A stretch of 64,000 nt of DNA from Lepraria neglecta (Eukaryota > Ascomycota > Lecanoromycetes > Lecanorales > Stereocaulaceae), in NCBI GenBank assembly GCA_033220425.1, contig CM065653.1:4340001-4404000 (forward strand), given 5' to 3'. Position 1 is the stretch's first letter; each line of letters starts with the position of its first letter. This document shows, piece by piece, positions 52,658 to 62,900 of the stretch. Both the position numbers and the translations under genes were made by a program. Below the pieces are notes generated by a model, which was not told the origin of the DNA, ran no database searches, and saw only the letters and a list, made by a program, of their open reading frames with translations.

Positions 52658-53274
52658 CATCGCGCTTTCCCAAATCTTGCTGAGAACTTCTAATTTGCTA
52701 GACGCGCGGATAGGGCTGAAATTAGCCTATCAGCAGGATCAGCAAATAGCGCTCGCTAATAGGTCAATTTCAGCGTAATCAGCAAATAGCGCCCGCTAAC
52801 AGCGCGATTTCAGCGCATTCAGCAACTCCGGCTTGCTAATAGCAGGATCAGCAGGATCAGCAAGCATTCAGTAAATCACGTGATTGATGACTAAGCAAAA
52901 GGTCGATTTTCTATGATCGTCGCCATCGACGGCAGCGACTCCCCCGGAGCACCATCAACACCAGCTGAAAATGGACCCCGGAATCGTGCGATTGGGCCTA
53001 AATCCTCGCGGGGGTGATGTTCGCAGCGACCTTTAGGGTTTAGTTGCAGCGTCGCAGTATCGTAATCATTGCGCGCAGTCGTATGACTTCGAGGATGATT
53101 TTCAGGTGCTGCTTGGTTAACTTGGAGTTGCTGACAGCAACCCGGAGTTGCTGATCCTGCTGATTTCTCGGCCCGCAATTGACATGGGATGCAGACCCTG
53201 ATCGCCATGCGGCCTGCTGACAGCGCAAAACTAGCTGTGACGCTAATGACATAATCTTTTGGGAAAGCGCGATG
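52658..53274. mobile_element. 617-bp terminal-inverted-repeat element, not RIP-decayed
   Basis: The ends are perfect 17-bp inverted repeats, CATCGCGCTTTCCCAAA..TTTGGGAAAGCGCGATG. Compared with the same gypsy site in elements 2 and 3, it is a clean insertion in element 5, flanked by AT on both sides. This is either an AT duplication or a TCATCG..CGATGA element with none. It has no transposase. The interior is markedly GC-richer than the surroundings and contains short tandem motifs (TCAGCAAATAGCGCTCGCTAA, AGCAGGATCAGCAGG). It is a non-autonomous DNA transposon (MITE-like) that probably arrived after the RIP phase. Superfamily unassigned. Confidence 0.8.
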
Positions 53275-55056
53275 ATTATTTAGGGGTTAATATATCAATC
53301 TCCTTATAGCTACCCCTGCTATAAGGGATTACTCTTTTCCCGCTTATAGGAGTAGGAATCTAGCTTCTAACTTTAACTATATATATTTCTTATAGTTATC
53401 GTATAAGCAAGTATACTATTCTAGCTAGTTATAGTTCTTAGAGTATAGGTCGTAGTTTAAATCTTTTCTAAGTTTCTCTAACTATTTCTTACTATATCCT
53501 AGGAAGAACTAGTAAATTCTTTTTATTATAAGGTACTATAGATATCTATCTTCTTAATAGTAGTTATAAAAGTTATATCCGCAGGGTAGTACCCTCGTTA
53601 GTCCTCTAGCTATATTCCTTAGTATACTATACTATATATAATAAAGCGATATATATTCTTCCTATAGTATACTTTTATAACTATAGTAGTTCCGATCTAT
53701 CCGATAGTCTTTTAAGGTTTCTTTTAGTTCTTTAGAGTTTTCTTTCTTCTTTTCCTTAGACGTAGTAGTTTTAGGTATTACTTTCCCTAGTAGTTATACT
53801 TCTTCCTACTTAGCTTCTAACGTACTAAGGGCTTCTTCCTACTCTAGGTCCGTTTCGCTTTTATCCTAATCCTACTTAGATTCTTCTTATTAAGCCTTAC
53901 TACCGTCTTTAGTATTTAGGTTATCCTTATAGCGTTCCCTAATATATATATTAAATTTCCTTATAAAATTATTATTACTATTTTTAGGTTCTTCGTCGAG
54001 TTCCTCTTATATTATCCTATTATACTAGGAACTAATATCTTCTTCAACTTTATCCTATACTAGTAGAATCTCCTTAGGCGTATCGTCTATATTATTCTAG
54101 GTATATACTCTCTCTAGTATATTTAGCTGCGGTCGATATACTATATTTTTCGACTTGTAGTCTCTAGCGAAGTAGCCTAGTTTACTATAGCTATAATACT
54201 TTAGTATTTTCTTGCCCCCTTACTACTTCTTAACCCTTATAGGCCCTCTAAAGGCTTACTTTCCTTTCTTCTCTATAAAGTCTAGTTCTATAGATATATA
54301 TCTATAAGGGTTACGTTCCTTATATCCTAGGTAATAGCTCTTCGATTTAGTAAAAAAGCTCGAGTATCCTATTCTACCAACTCCTCCGTTATACCTTTTC
54401 TCTATAGTCCTTTTAAATAGCTTATTATTAATTTTAATTACTTCTTTAATTAACTTATCTAAGGTATTAATAATAATCCCTAACCTTATAAGCTTATCTT
54501 TAATATTATCCTTAAGACCTCTTCGGTATATAGTTATTAATATATTATCGTTCTAGTTAGTCTTTACTATATATTACTAAAATTAAGTCGAATACTCTAA
54601 TACAGATTTCTTCTAGATTATATACTAGATAGTTTATATTACTATATTAACTTTATTCGATAGATCGAATATATAGTAGATTTCGAGTCTAAATATTACT
54701 ATACTCTCTATCTATAGTTTTATTTCGCCGTCTTTATTATTATCTTCTATATACTTTTTTAGGAATAGATTAATCTACTTTTAGGCTCTTCTATATAAGT
54801 TAGTAATAGTAAAGGTAGGATATTATTATATAGGTATAAGATCTCCTTAAAACTTTAAGTAAAGTAATACCTAGGATAGCTATCCCTCGAGCTTATCTCT
54901 TTCTCTATAGTATAAGTTAGGCTAGGCTATCTTAATATATCTACTAAGTCCTTCGTTAATAGTAGGGCGTCTCTATCCGCTTCCTCCTTCTGAGGAGCTT
55001 AGGGTAGATACCCTAGGGTCTCTTAGTATAGTACTTATCCTTGAGGGTGCTCAAAG

Positions 55057-55466
55057 TGTTACGAATACGTTGCGTACTATATTATATATAGATTGATTCT
55101 TACTAGGAGAGAGGTGTGCAGAGTAAGAGTGTAAAGTAGGCTTCAATATAATGCTAAGCGGGTCTGGTATATAATCAAATAATATATATTCAGTACCTAG
55201 CCTAAGAGATCTATCGTATATAGTAAATACTAGATATAAACAGAAGTTGAGCACGATACTCCAAGTGGTAAGTAGTACTCCGTATATATAGCAATAGGAA
55301 ATCCATGCCAAGCATCTATAGTCGAACGAGTCGAACATCGATTCGTCTGAACCATGTCCGAGTTGAACGAGTCGAATATCGATTCGTCTGAACCAGACCC
55401 TGCCAAGCTTATGCCCCCTTGTGCGCTTGTAGCGCGTTCCTCCTGGCATGTTCTTGGCTCGTAACA
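55057..55466 (-). repeat. 5' LTR of element 5 (410 bp, two tandem units)
   Basis: On the minus strand it begins TGTTACGAGCC and ends GTAACA. It is flanked by ATATA on the plus side. Confidence 0.9.
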
Positions 55467-55696
55467 ATATATAGCAATAGGAAATCTATACTAAGTAATC
55501 CTATTCAAACGAGTCGAACATCGATTCGTCTGAACTATATTCGAGTCGAACGAGTCGAATATTGACTCGTCTAAACTATATCCGAGTCGAACGAGTCGAA
55601 TATCGATTCGTCTGAACTAGACTCTGCTAAGCCTATACTAGTTCGTGCTCCCTCTAGCGCGTTCCTCCTAGTATACTCTTGGCTCGTAATACCTTT

Positions 55697-56064
55697 CCCT
55701 TTAGATATAATAAGTCTAGATTATAGTTTAATTAGTAGTTCTTTAGAGTTTCCTTCTTCCTTAGATATAGTAGATCTAGATATCGATTCTCTTAGTAGTT
55801 ATATATCTTCCTACTTAGCTTCTAACGTGCTAAGGGCTTCCTTCTACTCTAGGTTAATCCTATTATTATCCTAACCCTATTTAGAGTCTTCTTCTTAAGT
55901 ACTACTACTATCTCTAATACTTAGGTTTTCTTCTAATTAGTCCCTAATACGTATATTAAATTCATTCGTAAACTTATTATCGTTATTTAATTCCTTATCG
56001 AGTTCATCTTATACTATCCTATTATACTAGAAGTTAATATCTTATTCGATTTTATCCTATATTA
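55697..56064 (-). mobile_element. Gypsy remnant (element 7), right piece
   Basis: Minus-strand gag-pol spacer sequence continuing the fragment at 25893-26825 after the solo LTR. It is cut by the LTR of element 8 at 56065. The rest of its 5' part is not found in the window. Confidence 0.65.
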
Positions 56065-56521
56065 TATTAAGACTAGGAGCTATAACTAGGGATGCGCCTT
56101 GATAAGCGTAGTGCCTATTATAGTACGAGTCGGACTGGACTATACCCGACTCGGACAAGGACCCTAGAGGCCTAATATACTAAGCGATGAGCGTAATAAG
56201 CGCAGTGCGATCAAAGCGATTATAGGAAATGAGCGTAATAAGCGTAGTACGATCAAAGCGATCATAAAAGGCTTGGCGGAGTTTCGTATATCTATATATA
56301 TAGAGTACTACTTACTATTTAGAGTATCGTACTTAACTTCCTATTTATTATTTACTATATACGATAGATCTCTTAGGCTAGACACTAAATATATATTACC
56401 TGATTATATACTAGACCCGCTTAGTATTACTTAAAGCCTGCTTCACCTATTATTAGTTATACTTCTATTCCTATTAAGAATCAATCCATAAATATAATAC
56501 CGGAACGTACGGTTTGTAACA
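56065..56521 (+). repeat. LTR of element 8 (457 bp)
   Basis: Similar to the LTRs of elements 2 and 3, with its own pair of tandem units (AATGAGCGTAATAAGCG..) before the TATCTATATATATAGAG core. It ends GTAACA. Confidence 0.8.
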
Positions 56522-56720
56522 CTTTGAGTACCCTTAAGGATAAATACTATACTAAGAGACCCTAGAGTTACTACCCTAAGTTCGTCGAGAGGATAATAAC
56601 GACTAATATTTAATAAAGGACTTAGTAAATATATTAAGATAGTCTAGCCCGACTTATATTATAGAGAAAGAGATAAGCTTAAGGGATAGCTATCTTAGGT
56701 AATATTATATCTAGCGTTCT

Positions 56721-57461
56721 AAGGAGAATATCTTTCTTCTAATAACAGATTATGAGGAAATTCGGAGCAATTCCGCACTTGCAGTCAATCAGATTGGCCC
56801 TATATTCTGTATTCCCTCTCTCGGCTAGCGCCTTCAACCACCAAAAGTTGAATTCGCATCGCAACTTCTTCGCACTACTTCTCCGCGCCACATACGTCAT
56901 ATGATATCGAGATGATTTCATATGTTTTGGAGTCAATCATTAGCTTGCTTGCGCATCAAGAATTTTTAGAATCGGTCCATTTACGCAATAGTTATGAGCA
57001 AAAGAAGCGTTTTCGCCATATTCTGCATGTACCGCGAGCTCGGTGGCAAATACCAAGCATTGAGCTGAATACGCACCGTAACTTCTTTGCAGTACTTCCC
57101 CGCGCCACATACGTCATATGATGTCGAAATGATTTCATAAGTTTTGGAACCAAGCATGCGCTTTCCAACGCCGTTCGAATTTTGAAATTTGGCTAAGGTT
57201 TGGCTAAGGAAAGCTCAAAAAACATGTTTTTGCCTGCGGACTTCCCTGAGGCTACCCCCGCAGCCGCCCCCGACGCACTAATATACTAAATCCTTAATAA
57301 CTTTTGCACTATTAGGATTAGGGCTTAACTTTATATATATAAAATATACTATAAATAGAGGGCTTTCTAATTAGGCTTAAATTTTTAAAATCGAGTATTA
57401 AATAAGCGAGATATAGTAGTTTTTACGGTAATCTTCTGTGAAGATTACGGGCACTAACTTG
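56721..57461 (+). mobile_element. Helitron-like non-autonomous element, copy B
   Basis: 741 bp with the same TCTTTCTTCTAATAA start and hairpin-ACTTG end as copy A. It is inserted between A and T in the gag start of element 8 without duplication, as judged against the related sequence near 38955. Two internal ~205-bp units. Confidence 0.75.
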
Positions 57462-57569
57462 TATACCTATATAATAATACCCTACCTTCGTAATTACCTA
57501 CCTATATAGAAGAGCCTAAAAATAGGTTAATCTATTCCTAAAGAAATATATAGAAGAACTAGAGGATAA

Positions 57570-58548
57570 TCTTTCTTCTAATAACAGATTATGGCGAAAT
57601 TCGGAGCAATTCCGCACTTGCAGCCAATCAGATTGGCCCTATATTCTGCATTCCCTCTCTCGGCTAGCGCCTTCAACCACCAAAACTTGAATTCGCATCG
57701 CAACTTCTTCGCACTACTTCCCCGCGCCACATACATCATATGATATCGAGATGATTTCATATGTTTTGGAGTCAATCATTAGCTTGCTTGCGCATCAAGA
57801 ATCTTTAGAATCGGCCCATTTGCGCAATAGTTATGAGCAAAAGAAGCGTTTTCACCATGTTTTGCATGTACCGCGAGCTCGGTGGCAAATGCCAAGCATT
57901 GAGCTGAATGCGCACCGTAACTTCTTTGCAGTACTTCCCCGCGCCACATACGTCATATGATATCGAGATGATTTCATAAGTTTTGGAACCAAGCATGCAC
58001 TTTCCAATACCGTCGAAATTTTCAAAATCGGTCCATTTGCGCAAAAGTTATGAGCAAAAGAAGCGTTTTCACCATGTTTTTCTGGCGGTGCCAGATGCCA
58101 AGCACTGAGCTTGGCACCCCCGGACCCTGGAACATCAAAAGTTGAATGCGCACTGCAACTTCTTCGCAGCAATGCCCCGCGCCACATACGTCATATGATA
58201 TCATCATAATTTCATAAGTTTTGAAACAAGCATGCGCTTTCCAACGCCGTTCGAATTTTGAAATTTGGCTAAGGTTTGGCTAAGGAAAGCTCAAAAAACA
58301 TGTTTTTGCCTGCGGAGTTCCCTGAAGCTACCACCGCAGTCACCCCCGAAGTGCCTCCGGAGCACTCAAATATTTAACCCTTAATAACTTTCGATATATT
58401 AGGGCTAGGACTTAGCTTTATACATATAAAATATACTATAAATAGAGGGCTTTCTAATCAGGCTTAAATTTTCTGGGTGGAGTATAAAATAAGCGAGATA
58501 TAGTAGTTTTTACTGTAATCTTCTGTGAAGATTACGGGCACTAACTTG
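57570..58548 (+). mobile_element. Helitron-like non-autonomous element, copy C (extended)
   Basis: 979 bp with the same ends. An additional internal unit of about 240 bp (about 57950-58200) gives three copies of the CCCCGCGCCACATACGTCAT..CATAAGTTTTG block. Flanks are again A and T. It lies only 108 bp from copy B. Confidence 0.75.
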
Positions 58549-59518
58549 TTACACTAATATTATATTGTAGTCTAGTCTATATAGCTGCTATCTTCTCCTC
58601 TATACTGTATTCGGCCAGGACGAGTGCTTGGAGTCGCTATATTATCGAATAATTAATAGAACGGCTATCTTTGGCGAGTGTCTTAAGGCTTAAGATCTCT
58701 TCTAGAGTAGAGAAGCTGCTATAGGAGGCGAATAACGTTCGCGACGTGGGCTTTCAACGATTAATGGCGCAATCGACTGATTTAGCTACGCGACTAGATC
58801 GTGCCTGCGAGGATTTCTTCTTGGTGGAGTAATTGGCTAAGATTTAGGTCTAGCTACTACACCGCGCCGGCGAGAAGCCATTGGTATAGTGATATCAACA
58901 GTCTACGGAATTCTCTATCTATCTATATATTTGATACGTATCTCCCTAAGCTTATAGGCCCTATTCCTGACCCAATTGGCGCGGTAATATCGATATTTAG
59001 CAGCATATACGACGAATTTTTCGGTAGGGCTGAGGTCTGAGGCCTGCTTGGCGCTGTGGCACACAGTACTAGCGCAATTCAAGACTTTTGGTGTCAATCT
59101 TCGTACGCGTCGTTCAATTAATTTGGGTATTACTAGCTCGATGATAACCTTGCAGCGACTTGGATTTGTTAGTCTTGGGAAACTGTCTTCTACTTGAACA
59201 CATTCTACCAAAAATACGAACTCGTGAGTATAGACTAGCCTCCTTTCGGAACGAACTCGGTTTTGGAATAGGAATGACTTAAACGAGACACTATCTAATC
59301 GGTCCGAATCCTTTAACTATTGCCGTTAACATCCTTATTAAAATTAGAGCTAGTTTTAAATTAAATAATATATCCCAAAATAGCCCGTCGCACTCTTACT
59401 ACCTTTTGTCTCTACCTTCCTATCTCCGCTAGCGTCTAGCCTATTACTAAATACGTATAATAGAAAGATATAGTATAGACTATATCTACCTAAAAATATC
59501 TAAGGTTGGACCCTTACT
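58549..59518. other. Decayed, unrecognised sequence
   Basis: Mixed-composition DNA with short protein-like tracts on both strands. Examples are MAQSTDLATRLDRACEDFF near 58766 on the plus strand, soon stopped, and a 98-codon minus frame at 58915-59211. TAG stops in the plus frame suggest RIP-type decay of an old gene or transposase. No family could be named. Confidence 0.35.
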
Positions 59519-59922
59519 ATAGTGCTACGCACCAAGCCACAAAAGTCAGCCACATTTCTACCCTATGATTTTGAGCAATACAATCTCCACCACAAAACAT
59601 AGTCGATGACAAGCATATTAGCCACAAACCTGTCCGCTACAAACCTATTGGCCATAAACTTGTCGACTATAAAAAATACTTGGCCAAATCGCTTAATAAA
59701 CCACCACGCTTATAAAGTAGTGTCGGAGTAGTGTAAGGACGGACGGATATCTCCGTACGCTAGAAAATTCAAATGTACAGCCCCGCAAAGGCTAGCAGAA
59801 CTTTAGGAAAGACAATGAGTCATTTAAATTTCTCGCTGTCCCCAACCTTCTTGTTCTAAATACTGGAAAGTTAGAGTCTACTAAGTTATATAACGATCAT
59901 CGTCGTGCATTACATCGCGAAT
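59519..59922. other. Intergenic stretch with a possible transposon end
   Basis: It starts TATAGTGCTACGCACCAAGC, which resembles a DNA-transposon terminal repeat next to a TA, but no inverted partner was found. It also has short direct repeats around CACAAACCTGTC / TACAAACCTATTGG / ATAAACTTGTCG (about 59605-59670). The last part should include the promoter of the gene starting at 59923. Confidence 0.35.
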
Positions 59923-62900
59923 ATGCTTACTTTCGTTAAGAAGCTCCGGAGGACGCAGAGAGGTGAGGCTCGTCAGACTAGTGGCCAGGTATAGCGCTAT
60001 CGACCTATCGAAAAATCTATAGTATTTCTAACAATAGGAGGCTACGCAGTCGAGTGAGAGTCAAGCAACCCAACCATTTCGCCGTCTTCCTGCTAAGGAG
60101 ACGAACGCCGAAAGCCATCCGAACTGGCCTCACGACTTCGAGCTCGAGCCCCATGGCTTGTTTATTCTTCATCCACCGCATGAACTCTGCGATTCTTCAA
60201 AGCTCCAAGTCGAGTATGCTAAATTCAATGTCGCGGACATAAGAATAGTACGGGCTATAATTGACTTGAGTATATAGTATTGTCGCTGTCCACGGGCTAA
60301 ATGGGTCAGCAAGAAAGACATGGACAGACAAAGACTCTGGGAAATTTTGGCTAGAAGACTTCCTCCCTCAGGCGTTTCCCAAGTCTAGAATTATGACTTT
60401 TGGCTACGATTCCGGTTTGGCATTTAGCAGGTCCAAGGCTGGAGTAGAGAACTTTTCTAAAGACTTACTTAACCGCTTGAGGCTGGTTCGGAGTAGTCAT
60501 GAAGTATGCTCTTTCAATTTGGCTTGACAAGTCAACCTTTACTAATAAGGGACATAGGCTAAAGACCGGCCCCTTGTTTTTATTGCTCATAGTCTCGGTG
60601 GTATAGTCGTCAAGAAGGTATTATTTCTGGGGCTATTCAATTAGAAACCATGCTGAACGAACTAGGCTCTTATTCTTGCCCACGATGCTCAAGATTTCTA
60701 TGGAAGCATTCTCAATTCGACAATGGGTATTGCTTTTATGGGGACTCCCCACAGAGGTTCGGAGCTTATACCTTGGACCATGGTCCTTTCCAACCTTATC
60801 AACGTTGCTACTATCGGACAGGGGATTAGAAAGGATGTCTTGTGCAACCTTAAGACAGAATCTGAAATGTTGATGGATATATCACGCCAATTCGTGCATC
60901 GTACTACTCCCCTGAAGATCATGACTTTTATTGAACAGCAGATTGAGCGTCCCTTAACTTCATTGGTAGATTTACTACCTCTCCTCGATGCCATGTAGAC
61001 AGCATGCAGTATATTATACTAACGATTGCTAGGTTGTCCCCGAGTATTCAGCCGTGTTGGGTTTGCCTAACGAGATGATTCTGCCTCTCAATGCTCATCA
61101 TCGCGGCATGTGTCGGTATCCGAGTATAGACGATCAGAATTACATCCTAGTCAAAAATGCCATCAAAGATATTGTCTATAGAAAGCCCGCTAGGTCAGGT
61201 AGGCAACACTAAAGACGCTAGCTAATGCGACATTCTTTCCTCTGGTTAACAATAGTCAATTTTACCGCAGGTGACACGCCCGAAATCCTGGCAAGAACTG
61301 CGAAGAAGGCGGGAAACATCATACCAACTATGGAAAGTACTGGTGCTACCTCGTTAGCAATCCGTCCTGGCTTCCAGAGACGCGTCTTTTCGGTCAGTAA
61401 AATAATTTCATTAATTTCCCGATTGGGCACTGAAAATAAAAAAGGGAGGCTCATTAAGTGAGTTGAGCAATTCGATAAGCTCGTCAAAAACGTCTTTCTC
61501 GGCACGGAATGCTTCATCTGTTCCCCCGCGTTCCAACTTCCATTCTGGAACGCCAAGTCTAGGGTTTAGCTCTAAAGCGTCGTATGAGCGAATTCCTAGC
61601 CTTTCGGCAAACCCGCAGCTGAAAGCAGAGACAATCACGATTCAGATCAGTGGCCTTAGGAACAGGAAGAGCCCGAAGACTTACTTGGGTCCCACCTTCT
61701 CGCAAGTTCTTCGCATTCCATCAGACACTACTATAGCGGAGTTAGGCAAACATCTGCTCAAAGAACAGCCTGGTAAGCCAACTCTGCAAACTAGCTGAAC
61801 CAACAACTGATATTTGAAATCCAGACCTCAAATACTGGAATTCGTTCCAATATTCAGAACATGGCACTGAAATAGAAAAAACTTGGACTGATGTTTTTAC
61901 AACGCCTGTCGAAGTAACTTCTGGAAGGCCTTGCTACGATCAATCAAGAGGAAACTTGAAAATCAACCGGCTACAATCCATAGCCTCATTTTTCAGCAAA
62001 GTATTTCCATATCCTATTGAAGCAAAGCTTCACCATACCTCGGAAGATGACAAGTCGACACCGTTTGCGAGGGTCTCGGCGGGATGTATCAGTGTGGGAA
62101 GAGGAGACGATCCGGACCTTCTCATGTCTTTCATGAGAACAGTCAGGGTGCCTGAAGACAGCAAGAACTATGATCTCCCACCTGGACTTGGTAGCTTTCC
62201 CATATTTGATATTCGGCCATTCAGCCCTGGTTTGCCGCCTTCTATGGTTACACAAGGCGGCCTGTTTTTCCCGATGTATCGTAAGTCGTCACCCCGATCG
62301 AGCCACAGACTCCCGTACCCCAGCTAACCTCAATTTCCAGAGATGGAAGCTATGTGGATTAACTTCAAATCCATGAAAAACAAGAACTTCGCTATCCGAC
62401 CGTTCCTTGGAGGCGTAAATGGCATTTCAGGAGAAGCACCAACAGGAAACATGGCTTCCTTGCTTCGCCAAATGAACTCAATGACGCAAAATCAGGACTA
62501 TATTGTGCTTCCCGAGCAGAAATGGCTTGACGGCCTTGCAACTAGCCCAGGCATCATCAAGCAATTCGTCGCTACTAGTATGGCACCGCCACGTCGAGAG
62601 ACCAACCCAAACTCCAAAGGCAAATCCAAGGCTGATGGAAATGACGCCTGTGTGCCCGAAAGTGAGATAGGCGAGGACGCGCAAATTGGTGCAACTGTTG
62701 AATGGCAAGTCACCGGACAAGACACGGTTGGTGGTATTCAGTTGCAGATAATTCCATCATTCGACGTAAAAGGCATGTACGCAGGCTCGGTGAAGGATAC
62801 TGCTGGTTATGGCCACTACACGACCTCATCCCATGATCCAAAGTCTAGCGGTGCACGCAATTTCGACGTCTTGAAGACTCCTGAAGAAGAAGGCCTACAA

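Larger units (their letters stand above)
27060..55466 (-). mobile_element. Ty3/gypsy LTR element 5, whole but split by nested insertions
   Basis: Fossil element on the minus strand. The LTRs are 55057-55466 (410 bp) and 27060-27510 (451 bp), with target duplication ATATA at 27055-27059 and 55467-55471. Subtracting element 3, one Helitron-like copy and the 617-bp inverted-repeat element leaves about 6.6 kb, the expected size. Parts seen on the minus strand: gag about 54900-54100 with a zinc-knuckle region near 54195, protease near 52590, RT about 31590-31050, integrase about 30000-28700, chromodomain about 28170-28120, and a purine tract beside 27511-27525. Many stops throughout, consistent with RIP. 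Confidence 0.9.
26826..55691 (-). repeat. Solo LTR split by a nested element
   Basis: A single LTR of about 454 bp, made of 26826-27059 and 55472-55691, is flanked by the 5-bp duplication CCTTT (26821-26825 and 55692-55696). It has no internal region of its own. Element 5 landed inside it with an ATATA duplication. The LTR carries the ~41-bp tandem units described for element 5. A solo LTR implies earlier LTR-LTR recombination before element 5 arrived. Confidence 0.85.
56065..57569 (+). mobile_element. Truncated gypsy copy (element 8): LTR plus gag start
   Basis: Fossil fragment: a 457-bp LTR (56065-56521) is followed by the gag leader and gag start (56522-56720). These are resumed at 57462-57569 after a Helitron-like insertion and end at a second one. 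No pol, no second LTR. The sequence is related to elements 2 and 3. The 3' side is missing. Confidence 0.75.

Noticed and set aside
27060-55466. Reading the 25.9-56 kb block as a centromere
   Set aside because: Every AT-rich segment checked is explained by LTR elements and their nested insertions. AT-richness alone does not support a centromere call.
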